64,000 nt of DNA from Fimbriimonas sp. (lineage in GTDB: Bacteria > Armatimonadota > Fimbriimonadia > Fimbriimonadales > Fimbriimonadaceae), in contig JARXAE010000006.1 in assembly GCA_029866005.1 (NCBI GenBank), forward strand, positions 1 through 64,000. The letters are read 5' to 3'. A program made the translations under genes and the position numbers. Under the pieces are notes generated by a model. The model did no database searches and was not told the origin of the DNA. It saw only the letters and a list, made by a program, of their open reading frames with translations. Shown here one piece after another: positions 34,917 to 43,303 of this stretch (its first letter is position 1; every line of letters begins with the position of its first letter).

Positions 34917-35377
34917 ACGGCTCGTCCTAAACTACCCATTCCAATAGAGATCGCGAGTATCCAGTAGACCAGATAAAGAGCGCGGCGAGACAAAACGTGC
35001 TCGAAGCCAGGGGTGAACCGCTTTGGGACAACCTTAAAGTCGACCCAATAGGCAAGGGTAGAAATACAGAAGGCGATGGCGAATGTACCGAAGGGGCTAG
35101 ATGGCGTAACCTTCAACGCCTGCAGAGTCAACTCGGCGACAACGCTCCACCCAACCATTGCGAAAACATTGAGCACGAACCCAACCGCCGCAAAAGTGAG
35201 ATTGAGTCGATTGGTGAGATACGCTCGCTCCCCAAAAGCAATGTGACTGATCGCCTGGACAGGGGCCAAGAGATGCTTGCCCGTTAGACCGGCGAGGCAG
35301 ACGACGGCAAGCATCGTGGCCGTTGTAGACCAGACCGCCAATATTAAGATGTTACTGATGAGTGGAGAGCTATTCAT
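34913..35377 (-). CDS. Four-TM membrane protein of the stress cluster
   Basis: The 154-residue protein has four predicted spans (about residues 8-28, 58-78, 95-112 and 132-150). No named family is recognised; the plan resembles small DUF membrane proteins found with stress genes. It lies 14 bases after dps and overlaps tspO by ATGA. Confidence 0.65.
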   Translation of the reverse strand: MNSSPLISNILILAVWSTTATMLAVVCLAGLTGKHLLAPVQAISHIAFGERAYLTNRLNLTFAAVGFVLNVFAMVGWSVVAELTLQALKVTPSSPFGTFAIAFCISTLAYWVDFKVVPKRFTPGFEHVLSRRALYLVYWILAISIGMGSLGRAV

Positions 35378-35391
35378 GACACTTCAAACCG

Positions 35392-35871
35392 CTATTTCGT
35401 TCGATGTGAGTTAAGCATCCAAAGGAGTTTCTCGTACTCGGTGGCAATTGCCACGAGGATATCGTTCGTTACCGGTTCTTCGGTGACGCCTTCGGTCGTC
35501 CGTTCGATTCCCATTCGAATGCCTTTGATGGAGCCGCTGAACGACTCGCAGAGGCCAGTCAGGGCCGCTTCAGCGTCTAACTCGGCGGAGGGGAAAGGTT
35601 TCAGGCGTTCCTCTACCGAGAATCGTTTCGATGGTGCGTCGACTGATGCACCGAGTTGGCGGATCCGCTCGGCGATGATATCGCCGGATTCGTTGACGAC
35701 TGCCGCTACTTCGTCGAGAAATCGATGGACCACAAGGAAGTTGGCGTCACGAAGGTTCCAGTGGGCAGTTTTGACGTGATTGTAAAGCTCAAGCTGATCC
35801 AGAAGGATCGGGTCGAGGATGGAGACCAAAGCGTCGGTGAGTTCTTTCTCTATCGGGATTGTCCGAAGCAT
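35392..35871 (-). CDS. dps: Dps-family ferritin-like DNA-protection protein
   Basis: The 159-residue protein has the Dps four-helix bundle with interfacial ferroxidase ligands (YNHVKTAHWNLRDANFLVVHRFLDEVAAVV: His, His, Asp, Glu). Dps dodecamers oxidise iron with peroxide and shield DNA. ATG 35871 is chosen: AAAGGA lies just upstream and longer forms add residues absent from the family. It starts four bases after the csbD stop, so the pair is co-translated. The neighbours suggest stationary-phase or oxidative-stress induction. Confidence 0.9.
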   Translation of the reverse strand: MLRTIPIEKELTDALVSILDPILLDQLELYNHVKTAHWNLRDANFLVVHRFLDEVAAVVNESGDIIAERIRQLGASVDAPSKRFSVEERLKPFPSAELDAEAALTGLCESFSGSIKGIRMGIERTTEGVTEEPVTNDILVAIATEYEKLLWMLNSHRTK

Positions 35872-35875
35872 CGTA

Positions 35876-36190
35876 TTAGTCCTTTTTGGTTGCATTTTTG
35901 ATCGCGTCAGTGACCCTTTGGACTCCTTCGGACACCGCATCTGCAGCGTCTTCCGCTACACCCTTGGCGTGTCCCTTCATTTGCTGAATCTTGCCTTCGG
36001 TTTGTTCTGCGGCACCTTCCGCTTCGAGCTTCGCATTGTGGGTTGCTTCTCCCAGCGCTTGTTTGGCAACTCCAATAACTTCTTTGGACTTGCCTTTAAC
36101 TTTGTCGCGTGCGCCGGCACCTACCATGTCGTCAAGAGCGTCGTTTGCTGTGTCGTTGTTCACATACTCAGCTACTCTGCCTGACTTCAT
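35876..36190 (-). CDS. CsbD-like stress protein
   Basis: The 104-residue protein is highly charged and Ala/Gly/Lys-rich. It contains CsbD-type repeats: DKVKGKSKEVIGVAKQALGEATHNAKLEAEGAAEQTEGKIQQMKG, with a second amphipathic stretch after it. CsbD proteins are general-stress proteins of unknown mechanism. The start is uncertain; ATG 36190 fits best, and longer in-frame versions up to 36280 lack family similarity. Confidence 0.8.
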   Translation of the reverse strand: MKSGRVAEYVNNDTANDALDDMVGAGARDKVKGKSKEVIGVAKQALGEATHNAKLEAEGAAEQTEGKIQQMKGHAKGVAEDAADAVSEGVQRVTDAIKNATKKD

Positions 36191-36289
36191 TCGTTCGGTG
36201 ATGGGTATAGAATGGAGGAAACTCATACACCGATGTGTCCGTGGCGACTCCAAACTCTCGGACGCGTGGCTCATGAGCACCTAAATCCG

Positions 36290-36913
36290 TCAGTCGTTAA
36301 GTCCATTTCCGGCAATGATCTGCTCAATTGACTTTGCTATGCGAGCTTCGCGAGTTTTGGCTTGCTTGGGCTGAGAGAAGTGGAGGAGATAACCACGTTG
36401 GCGACCGGGAGTGAGAGCACGGAACGCTTCGCGGAGCTCGGGCATTTCCTCGAATTTGTCGGCGAGTTCTTGAGGGATGGGACGTTCTTCAATCTTGATT
36501 TTCTCGACTTGCTGCCCCGATCTTTCAATTTCTATCGCTTCTCGAAGATAAGCCTTGATGACGTCAGCAAGAAGTTTGATTTGAGCAACACTTCGGAGTC
36601 GAACGATCCGACCCGATTGGGAATTCTCCCCCGGGAGTTCGAGGATATGTTCGGGGTCGCTCAGCAACGCACCTTTGAAAAAACTCACCGTGCAGCAGTC
36701 TCGAAATGCCCCCATCACCGCGATGTTCTTACCGTTGTCCGTGTAGCAAGGATGGGCCCATTTCAGCTCTTCGGTGAGTCCTGACGAAAGAATGAGTGAT
36801 CTGAGGAGAGTGAGCTCTTCTCGCCAAATTTGGGTTGAGCAATCGGGAGTTTGGAACCTGCTACACCGACCACACCCCTCAGAGAAATACTCGTTGACCG
36901 AATCTATCTTCAT
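36290..36913 (-). CDS. YdeI-like (DUF1801/OmpD-associated) protein
   Basis: The 207-residue protein matches YdeI-type proteins: WAHPCYTDNGKNIAVMGAFRDCCTVSFFKGALL in the DUF1801-type region (about 50-85), then PELREAFRALTPGRQRGYLLHFSQPKQAKTREARI near the C-terminus, the YdeI/bacteriocin-protection signature. ATG 36913 has GCAGGAGAAG upstream. It is cytoplasmic. Members are linked to stress and antimicrobial-peptide tolerance, but the biochemical role is not established. Confidence 0.82.
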   Translation of the reverse strand: MKIDSVNEYFSEGCGRCSRFQTPDCSTQIWREELTLLRSLILSSGLTEELKWAHPCYTDNGKNIAVMGAFRDCCTVSFFKGALLSDPEHILELPGENSQSGRIVRLRSVAQIKLLADVIKAYLREAIEIERSGQQVEKIKIEERPIPQELADKFEEMPELREAFRALTPGRQRGYLLHFSQPKQAKTREARIAKSIEQIIAGNGLND

Positions 36914-37010
36914 CACTTCTCCTGCGCTTTGATCATGTTTGGTTTGCTGTTCACTTCTTACCCCAGAGTGTGCCTTGAGATAAGGCAAGGGGCATTCCAA
37001 GAAAGTTCAC

Positions 37011-37126
37011 TAAAATCTCTCAACGTGGGTCAAAAGACCCGAACGGAAGTTAAGATCAGGGTGATATCTCACAAAGTGGTGTAGATTTCTAACATTACGC
37101 CATTTGGTGTATAGATTTGGAGGCAT
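37011..37126 (+). promoter_or_regulatory. Structured leader of the PEP-CTERM protease gene
   Basis: TAAAAT (37011-37016) is a plausible -10. The leader then contains a tight hairpin, GGGTC-AAAA-GACCC (37027-37040), and ends with a clear Shine-Dalgarno TTTGGAGG before ATG 37127. A leader of about 100 bases is unusual here. It matches no riboswitch I recognise. Confidence 0.4.
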
Positions 37127-38446
37127 ATGAAAATTGGAATGAAGGCTTTAAGCCTCGTTTGTGGCGTTTTGGTTCTGTCGGTTGTGGTTGTCGGGCAACG
37201 TCCGGTCGCACCCGCACTGAATAGTAATCCGGGAGCGAAGTATACGGCCTACGTCAACTTCACGGGATTCAACTTTAATGGCAACTGGGGAGGTACCGGT
37301 AGAGCACCTGGCAATGTACCGGCATACACGCTGGACGCCGATGCAACCTCGTTCAGCACAGCTGAGATCAACAATATCAAAGAGACGTGGGCTCGAATAA
37401 GTCAAAAATATATCGGCTTCAACATCAACGTGACCACCGTTGATCCCGCTCCAGCTGGACTGACCGATGCGCAGCGACAGACCTGGTATGACAACACGCC
37501 ATTCCTTACGCACGCGATGATCGGGGGAACCTATGACTGGTACGGCGCGGCTGGGGGCGTTTCATACGTCGGAGTGGCTGCCGCCGCGACTCTCTCAGGC
37601 GGGATGAGGACAAACTGGACCTTCCCTGTGAACGGTTCAGGGACCTCCCCAAGCGGATGCACCGCCGCCTGCGCCCATGAAATCGGTCACCACCTTGGGC
37701 TTGGCCACCAAAGGGACGAGAGTAACGGAGCCGCTTACAGCACCAATGGTGGCGCATCTGGAAACGGAAGCTATGCTCCTCTGATGGGGACGACCTACAA
37801 TTCTCAACGAGGAACGTGGAGGCAAGGTGGTACCACAGGGACCTGGACAAATGCGAACGACGTCGCCGTCCTCCAAGCTAACCCAGGCATGGGGCCCCTG
37901 CTCGATAGTGGCTGGGGACATACGCGCGAGACGGCTTCGATCATGCCGGTCAACAACGATGGCACGATTAATACCGCACTTTCGAAGGGTTGGATTATGC
38001 CCAAGGCATCCACCGGCTATAGTGCGGTTGGCGAATCCAGCTACACAACGGATTGGTTCAAATTCGGATCCCTTGGCGGTAATGTGAGCCTGACCGCCCA
38101 TGACGGAACCTCGTTCCTTCAAAACGGAGTTGCGGATCCTGGCGCGACCATGCGCTCTGTCCTGAGAATCTTTAGCTCAACCGGCGCACTCGTCGGTACC
38201 GCAATTGAAGACGCCACGACACTCAAGCGGACTTGGTCCGGGAACCTCGCCTTCGGCGAGTACTACGCACAAGTTGCGAGCTACGGCAACTACACATCTG
38301 CAAGAGAACCGAACGCTCACTACTTCAATATGGGTGGCTACTTCCTCTCGGGAAGCGGTCTTGCTCCGGTACCCGAGCCAGCTACCCTGATTGGGCTCGC
38401 GGCTGGACTTGGTGCCCTCGCGCGACGACGACGTAGCAAGAAGTAA
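37127..38446 (+). CDS. PEP-CTERM-anchored metzincin-like metalloprotease
   Basis: The 439-residue exported protein starts with a signal peptide (about 23 residues). The metzincin zinc motif HEIGHHLGLGH is at about residues 186-196, with a downstream Met in PLMGTTYN that may be the Met-turn. A beta-rich region (about 280-410) follows. The C-terminus is a classic PEP-CTERM tail: VPEPATLIGLAAGLGALA and a basic RRRRSKK end. In PEP-CTERM systems an exosortase cleaves this tail, usually in exopolysaccharide-producing organisms; no exosortase gene is in the window. Confidence 0.9.
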   Translation: MKIGMKALSLVCGVLVLSVVVVGQRPVAPALNSNPGAKYTAYVNFTGFNFNGNWGGTGRAPGNVPAYTLDADATSFSTAEINNIKETWARISQKYIGFNINVTTVDPAPAGLTDAQRQTWYDNTPFLTHAMIGGTYDWYGAAGGVSYVGVAAAATLSGGMRTNWTFPVNGSGTSPSGCTAACAHEIGHHLGLGHQRDESNGAAYSTNGGASGNGSYAPLMGTTYNSQRGTWRQGGTTGTWTNANDVAVLQANPGMGPLLDSGWGHTRETASIMPVNNDGTINTALSKGWIMPKASTGYSAVGESSYTTDWFKFGSLGGNVSLTAHDGTSFLQNGVADPGATMRSVLRIFSSTGALVGTAIEDATTLKRTWSGNLAFGEYYAQVASYGNYTSAREPNAHYFNMGGYFLSGSGLAPVPEPATLIGLAAGLGALARRRRSKK

Positions 38447-38466
38447 AACGTCCCACTCCCTTTCAC

Positions 38467-38503
38467 ATCCCCTTGGTACCATTGTTACAAGGGGATTTGT
38501 TTT
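38467..38503 (+). terminator. Rho-independent terminator after the PEP-CTERM gene
   Basis: ATCCCCTTG (38467-38475) and CAAGGGGAT (38488-38496) form a 9-bp stem with a 12-base loop, followed by TTTGTTTT. The T tract runs into the TTG start of the next gene. Confidence 0.8.
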
Positions 38504-39068
38504 GCGTCTTGATGGAAATTGGGAGGGGTTTTACGCCTATGATGACTTGCGGCAAAGCGAGAGCTTGGACATACACTCGGATGAGTATCGACAGGTCAAG
38601 GTAACGGCTAGTTTTGAGCAATCCCTTGACGTGCTCACGGGTCAGATGCGAGACATCAAGCCTGAAACCCAGTCAACCTCGTTCAAGGAGCACCTTTTTC
38701 AACATCGAAAAGTTTACGGCTTAAAGAATTTTCTAGCGTGGCAGAAGGTGCTTTTCTTTCGACCGACTATGGAAATAGAACATGCAAACCCTGCGGAAGC
38801 ATCATGCAATGGGCACGTTCGTGGGGACGAGGTCTTTTTTGTGAAAACCTATGCTGGGCTAGCGTCTTACCGATTTGTCGAAAATAGCGTGCGACTAAGC
38901 GAAGCTGCAGAGCCGATGCAACCGGTCACCTATCGAGGCTTAATCTCTGAAGGTGGATCTGTGATTCAAGGTAGGTGGTCCATCGCTCAGCACTACTCTC
39001 CAGAGGGAACGGCTATTCCTAGCTTGGAGGGCTCGTTCGAGCTTCGCCGTAGTCCACCGATCTGCTAA
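38502..39068 (+). CDS. Hypothetical protein
   Basis: The 188-residue protein is not recognised. It begins and ends with similar beta-type pieces (GNWEGFYAYDD at residues 5-15; QGRWSIAQHYSPEGTAIPSLEGSFELRR at the C-terminus), suggesting a lipocalin-like or other small barrel. No signal peptide is seen. TTG 38502 is the first sensible start; the longer frame from 38391 runs through the PEP-CTERM gene and the terminator. How it is transcribed is unclear because the terminator lies on its start. Confidence 0.55.
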   Translation: MRLDGNWEGFYAYDDLRQSESLDIHSDEYRQVKVTASFEQSLDVLTGQMRDIKPETQSTSFKEHLFQHRKVYGLKNFLAWQKVLFFRPTMEIEHANPAEASCNGHVRGDEVFFVKTYAGLASYRFVENSVRLSEAAEPMQPVTYRGLISEGGSVIQGRWSIAQHYSPEGTAIPSLEGSFELRRSPPIC

Positions 39069-39071
39069 AAC
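39066..39071 (+). promoter_or_regulatory. -10 element for leaderless start at 39078
   Basis: TAAAAC, six bases, then ATG. It overlaps the stop codon of the preceding gene. Confidence 0.48.
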
Positions 39072-39077
39072 TTCAGA

Positions 39078-39536
39078 ATGCAAAAGCTCACTCCATTTAT
39101 CTGGCTCCAAGGGACGGCTGAGGATGCGTGCAAGTTTTACACTTCGCTGATCGAAGGCTCGTCGTACGAAATCGTGATGCCTGGTCCAGAGGGAGCTCCA
39201 CTAATGCTCACCCTCAAAGTCCAAGCGCTGTCGATCAACTTTTTGAACCTTCCGTCAGAGTTCGTCTTGACGCCCGCGTTTTCGTTCCAACTGGACTGCG
39301 AGGATCAGGACGAGGTAGATCGGATTTGGGAGGCGATGCGCGATGGTGGAACTACAATGGCTTGTGGCTGGATCACCGACAAATATGGGTTGACCTGGCA
39401 AGTCATCCCGCGACGCTTTATGGAGTTGCTGACTATAGGAACCCCATCGCAGGTCGGCGCAGTGATGGAAGCCATGCAGCAGATGATTAAGTTGGAAGTT
39501 GCGCCCCTCGAAGCGGCTTTTGAAGCGGCAAAGTGA
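39078..39536 (+). CDS. VOC family protein (PhnB-like)
   Basis: The 152-residue protein has the vicinal-oxygen-chelate/PhnB pattern: LTPFIWLQGTAEDACKFYTSL at the N-terminus, then ALSINFLN and FSFQLDCEDQDEVDRIWEAM, and GWITDKYGLTWQVIPRRFMELL near residues 105-125. PhnB-like members often lack known activity. The enzyme class and metal dependence cannot be read from the sequence. Confidence 0.88.
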   Translation: MQKLTPFIWLQGTAEDACKFYTSLIEGSSYEIVMPGPEGAPLMLTLKVQALSINFLNLPSEFVLTPAFSFQLDCEDQDEVDRIWEAMRDGGTTMACGWITDKYGLTWQVIPRRFMELLTIGTPSQVGAVMEAMQQMIKLEVAPLEAAFEAAK

Positions 39537-39683
39537 GATTTGCGCATTAAGTGTTGCGAGCCTGGTTATCAAGGCTGGCGACAAGACGATGATTACAATC
39601 AGTAATTGATCGAAGTAGCTGTAGTCAATTCTTGGCACACCGGCTGGGTTTGTGGTGGACGACGCGAGGCGACGTTACTAGAC

Positions 39684-39689
39684 TATTCT
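39684..39689 (+). promoter_or_regulatory. -10 element for leaderless start at 39695
   Basis: TATTCT, five bases, then ATG. An overlapping TAGACT (39679-39684) is an alternative box with a ten-base gap. Confidence 0.45.
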
Positions 39690-39694
39690 CAGGT

Positions 39695-41104
39695 ATGAAA
39701 TTCCCAGAGATTATTCAGGGCGGCATGGGTGTCGCGGTGTCGTCGTGGAGACTCGCGAACGCGGTCTCGCGAGAAGGGCAATTGGGAGTGGTCAGCGGGA
39801 CAGCACTCGACACGGTTCTGGCGCGACGGTTACAGCTCGGTGACTTCGAAGGCGACCTTGCCGAGGCGATGGCGCATTTCCCAGATCAGGCGATGGCAGA
39901 TCGGGTTTGGGATCGATACTTTGTGCGCGGCGGGAAGGCGAGTGGAAGTGCATTTAAGTCAAAGCCCATCTGGACTTTGAATCCTTCGCGGGCTTTGATG
40001 GAACTGACAATTGTTGGTTCATTTGTGGAAGTTTGGCTGGCTAAGCGAGGTCACTCGAATCCGGTCGGCATCAACCTGCTCGAAAAGATTCAGCTTCCCA
40101 CGCTGGCAACCCTCTACGGTGCGATGTTAGCGGAGGTAGACGTTGTGCTGATGGGAGCAGGAATTCCGCGCAACATTCCGCCACTGCTAGACTATCTGGT
40201 CGCCGGAAAAGGTTGTCGCTTGCCAATCGATGTTGTTGGTGGTGAGCCAGCGATCATGGAGTTTGAGCCCGGGGAGTACGCAGGTCCATGCCCATCTCGG
40301 CCCTTATTCTTCGCCATTGTGGCTTCGGCTTCATTGGCTCAGGTGATGGCGAAGAAGTGCTCGCCTCCTGCAGACGGATTCATCGTCGAGGGCTGGAAAG
40401 CAGGTGGACACAATGCGCCACCCAGAGGGGCGATGCAGCTGAGTGAGACCGGTGAGTCAGTTTACGGTGAGCGAGACGAGGTGGATTTTGCAAAATTTAG
40501 AGAGCTCGGGCTTCCGTTCTGGTTGGCCGGCTCATGCGGAACAGCCGAAGGCCTGCAAGCAGCGAAGCTACTCGGAGCGCAAGGAATTCAGGTGGGAACT
40601 GCGTTTGCCTTCAGTAATGAGTCTGGCATTTCCGTTCAAGTAAAGACTCAAGTGATTCGGGCGAGCATCGAAGAAACAACTTCAGTGTTCACCGATCCGA
40701 AGGCATCCCCAACAGGTTTCCCATTCAAGGTCTTGAATATGCCCGGAACTGCTTCAGAACCCGCCGTGATCCAGGCTCGGGAGAGAATCTGTGACCTCGG
40801 TTATCTTCGGGAAGCATATCGGCAGCCGAACGGTCAAATTGGCTTCCGGTGTGCTGCCGAGCCTGTTGAGGACTATGTTCGCAAAGGCGGCGACGCGGAG
40901 AACTGCGAGGGTCGGAAGTGCGTTTGCAACGGTCTGTTAGGAACGGTAGGTTTGGCTCAAGTTAGACACGGAGTCGAGGAACCGTCGCTCGTAACGGCGG
41001 GAGATGACGTTCGTGGAGTGAGTCGGTTCCTGCGACCCGGGGAAATTAGCTATTCGGCGAAAGACGTGCTTGAGTCGCTTTGTGGTTCACGAGTCCTTCT
41101 CTAA
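39695..41104 (+). CDS. Nitronate monooxygenase-like flavoprotein
   Basis: The 469-residue protein has a FMN-binding TIM-barrel plan: IIQGGMGVAVSSWRLANAVSREGQLGVVSGT at the N-terminus, VDVVLMGAGIPRNIP, the GWKAGGHNAP active-site His region, and GAQGIQVGTAFAFSNES binding phosphate. Such enzymes oxidise nitronates or, in FabK/PfaD relatives, act on enoyl groups. The C-terminal part has a dense cysteine motif (CEGRKCVCNG) not typical of simple nitronate monooxygenases. ATG 39695 is set by the -10 element; the longer frame from 39632 has no family similarity. Confidence 0.82.
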   Translation: MKFPEIIQGGMGVAVSSWRLANAVSREGQLGVVSGTALDTVLARRLQLGDFEGDLAEAMAHFPDQAMADRVWDRYFVRGGKASGSAFKSKPIWTLNPSRALMELTIVGSFVEVWLAKRGHSNPVGINLLEKIQLPTLATLYGAMLAEVDVVLMGAGIPRNIPPLLDYLVAGKGCRLPIDVVGGEPAIMEFEPGEYAGPCPSRPLFFAIVASASLAQVMAKKCSPPADGFIVEGWKAGGHNAPPRGAMQLSETGESVYGERDEVDFAKFRELGLPFWLAGSCGTAEGLQAAKLLGAQGIQVGTAFAFSNESGISVQVKTQVIRASIEETTSVFTDPKASPTGFPFKVLNMPGTASEPAVIQARERICDLGYLREAYRQPNGQIGFRCAAEPVEDYVRKGGDAENCEGRKCVCNGLLGTVGLAQVRHGVEEPSLVTAGDDVRGVSRFLRPGEISYSAKDVLESLCGSRVLL

Positions 41105-41115
41105 TAGGATTCAAC

Positions 41116-41730
41116 TCAAAGATTGGACTTAGTCCGGGCGTACTCTTCGCGCTCCTGTTGCTCAAGCAGAGCCTCAAGTCGCTTATCTGGAACAAGCCAG
41201 ATGAGGGCGACGATGAAGTAGCAGGCGACTGAGATTGGTGTGTAAATCCATGCCATTGGAAGCGCAATGAAGTAGATGAGTAGCGAAGCTTTCTCCTTCC
41301 GACCGTCTCCAATTGCCTGAGCAAGAATCCCACACTCTTTCTCATACCGAATGATCATTTTTTCAAGCACGGTGAAGGCAATCGCCGAAAGGAACAGCAC
41401 GAGCCCGAAAACAAATGTTGGTAGGGCAGCAAACGAAGTTTGTCCCATCCAAGAATTACAGAAGGGAACTAATGAGAGCCAGAAGAGAAGGTGAAGATTG
41501 GCCCACATCACCGTCCCGTTTACAAACTTTGTGGTTTGAAGCAAATGGTGATGGTTGTTCCAATAAATGCCCAACATCGCAAAGCACAGAACGTAGCTGA
41601 TGAAGATTGACTTGAGGGGGAGCAATTCGGCCAGGGTTTGGCCTTGCGGGACCTTGAACTCCAGGACCATGATCGTGATAATGATCGCGATCACGCCGTC
41701 GCTGAACGCCTCCAGCCGATTGGTTGTCAT
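41116..41730 (-). CDS. TMEM175-family potassium channel-like protein
   Basis: The 204-residue protein shows the bacterial TMEM175 signature RLEAFSDGVIAIIITIMVLE in its first helix and six membrane spans in all. Such proteins form potassium-permeable tetrameric channels. ATG 41730 is preferred over ATG 41742 because TATGCT lies seven bases before it and overlaps the outer ATG. The last residues are charged and cytoplasmic. Confidence 0.88.
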   Translation of the reverse strand: MTTNRLEAFSDGVIAIIITIMVLEFKVPQGQTLAELLPLKSIFISYVLCFAMLGIYWNNHHHLLQTTKFVNGTVMWANLHLLFWLSLVPFCNSWMGQTSFAALPTFVFGLVLFLSAIAFTVLEKMIIRYEKECGILAQAIGDGRKEKASLLIYFIALPMAWIYTPISVACYFIVALIWLVPDKRLEALLEQQEREEYARTKSNL

Positions 41731-41737
41731 CCGACTT

Positions 41738-41743
41738 AGCATA
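41738..41743 (-). promoter_or_regulatory. -10 element for leaderless start at 41730
   Basis: TATGCT, seven bases, then ATG. The box contains the alternative upstream ATG. Confidence 0.45.
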
Positions 41744-41849
41744 GCCGTTTGATGCCGACGTTTTGCATCTGCGTTTAGGCAAATTTTTGCTTCAGATCCT
41801 AGGCCATCTGCGAGAACAATCGAAAGGTGTCGAGAGGGGACATGACGAG

Positions 41850-43289
41850 CTAAACACCCCGTTGCACTGGCATTCCAGCTCGACTGCCCAAAAGCTTCGC
41901 CTCGCGAACCGTATGGACCCCATTGACGAATACCTCACGGACTCCCGTGCTAAGGGCTTTGGAATCGGTTGGGGTTGCATGGTCGGCGATGGCTCTCGGG
42001 TCGAACACAACGATGTCTGCGATGTAGTTCTTCCTAATAATTCCTCGATTCTTCAGTGCAAAAGTCTGAGCAGGGAAGGACGTCATCTTCCGGATTGCCT
42101 CTTGGAGGCTTAGAACTTTGAGCTCTCGAACGTAGCGTCCTAGAATGCGCGGGAAGGAGCCAGCACCCCGCGGGTGGCTGCCACCGATGCTCCCGTCTGA
42201 GCAAAACATGATCCGTGGGTGTTTGATGAACTGAATCAGGTCTCGCTCTTGCATCGCGGTGACGACGACGCTTTGCCGACCTTCTTCATTAGTCGTTCGC
42301 AAAATCTCTTGAATGATCTTGATCGGACTTCTTCCCGTTTCTTGCCCAATTTCAGTCAGGGTTTTGCCCACCCAGGCAGGGTTTGGGGTGTAGGTACTTA
42401 ACCGAACGTTCTGGGGTCCGCCAACATCGTCGAGTCCCTTGACCCAAATCTCGTCGTTCTCCCACTCTCTGCTAGGAGAGAGGGCGGCGATGGTGGATTG
42501 CCAGTATGTGTAGGGGTAAACGTCAGCCGTCAGTTTTTCCTTTTCGATCAACTTCAGAACCTCGGCGGTCTTGTTCCAAACCGCTTTGCTACCGAGCTTG
42601 ATGTGGCTGATTTGGGCATGGAGAGCACCTTCTCTTCCGATCTTAACTAGTTCTTGAAAGGCGTCCATCGCCTTGTCTGCTTCATCGCGAACATGAGAAA
42701 TGTAGATTCCCTTGTGAGCAACCTGGGCGAGCTGGACAAGCTCCTTAGTGTCACTGTAATACCCAGGATCGTACTCAAGGCCACTGCTCAGCCCCAGTGA
42801 TCCAGCCTTCATGTCTGCAGCAAGCAGATTGCGCATCTTGCTTATCTCGGTCAGACTGGCAACCCGCTTGTAGTCGTTGCCCATCACCGAAGCACGAAGT
42901 CCGCCGTGACCGCTGAAGAGTGCGAAGTTAATCGCGGGTTTGATTCGCTTGATGTCCTGGAACTCAGCCGCGACTGGTTGCGACCACCCTCCATCTTGTC
43001 CACCCACGGCAGTGGTGATCCCTTGCATTAATTGGCTGATCGCCGTTGGATCACCCTTGATTCCACCGAGAGCGTGGCTGTGGGCATCAATGAAACCCGG
43101 CGCGACGACGAGGCCTTTTGCGTTGACAACAGTCTCGCCTTGCAAACGCATTAAGGAGCCAATTGCAACAATTTGCGAACCTTTAATTCGTACGTCCGCC
43201 AGTCGCGGCTTTGAACCTGAGCCATCCACGAGCATCCCGCCCGAAATGAGAATCGTGGAGGGAGCAATAAGAAGCATTGCCGCGATCAT
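41850..43289 (-). CDS. N-acyl-D-amino-acid deacylase/D-aminoacylase-like amidohydrolase
   Basis: The 479-residue amidohydrolase has a signal peptide-like N-terminus (IAAMLLIAPSTILISGG). Residues then show GFIDAHSH (metal ligands), the GLEYDPGYYSDTKELVQLA segment typical of D-aminoacylases, ISHVRDEAD, AQISHIKLG, FCSDGSIGGSHPRGAG and a C-terminal composite domain with ADIVVFDP. D-aminoacylases release D-amino acids from N-acyl forms. The -10 element six bases before ATG fixes the start. Confidence 0.88.
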   Translation of the reverse strand: MIAAMLLIAPSTILISGGMLVDGSGSKPRLADVRIKGSQIVAIGSLMRLQGETVVNAKGLVVAPGFIDAHSHALGGIKGDPTAISQLMQGITTAVGGQDGGWSQPVAAEFQDIKRIKPAINFALFSGHGGLRASVMGNDYKRVASLTEISKMRNLLAADMKAGSLGLSSGLEYDPGYYSDTKELVQLAQVAHKGIYISHVRDEADKAMDAFQELVKIGREGALHAQISHIKLGSKAVWNKTAEVLKLIEKEKLTADVYPYTYWQSTIAALSPSREWENDEIWVKGLDDVGGPQNVRLSTYTPNPAWVGKTLTEIGQETGRSPIKIIQEILRTTNEEGRQSVVVTAMQERDLIQFIKHPRIMFCSDGSIGGSHPRGAGSFPRILGRYVRELKVLSLQEAIRKMTSFPAQTFALKNRGIIRKNYIADIVVFDPRAIADHATPTDSKALSTGVREVFVNGVHTVREAKLLGSRAGMPVQRGV

Positions 43290-43295
43290 GCGGCT

Positions 43296-43301
43296 AGCAT
43301 A
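43296..43301 (-). promoter_or_regulatory. -10 element for leaderless start at 43289
   Basis: TATGCT, six bases, then ATG. It lies between this gene and the stop of the upstream gene at 43304. Confidence 0.52.
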
Positions 43302-43303
43302 CT

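Noticed and set aside
37020..37090. Possible cyclic-di-GMP riboswitch in the PEP-CTERM leader
   Set aside because: The GGGTC hairpin is present but the conserved GEMM core sequences are not.
41763..42113. Plus-strand ORF of 116 codons
   Set aside because: It is antisense to the end of the D-aminoacylase gene, which has clear family motifs, and has no start signals.
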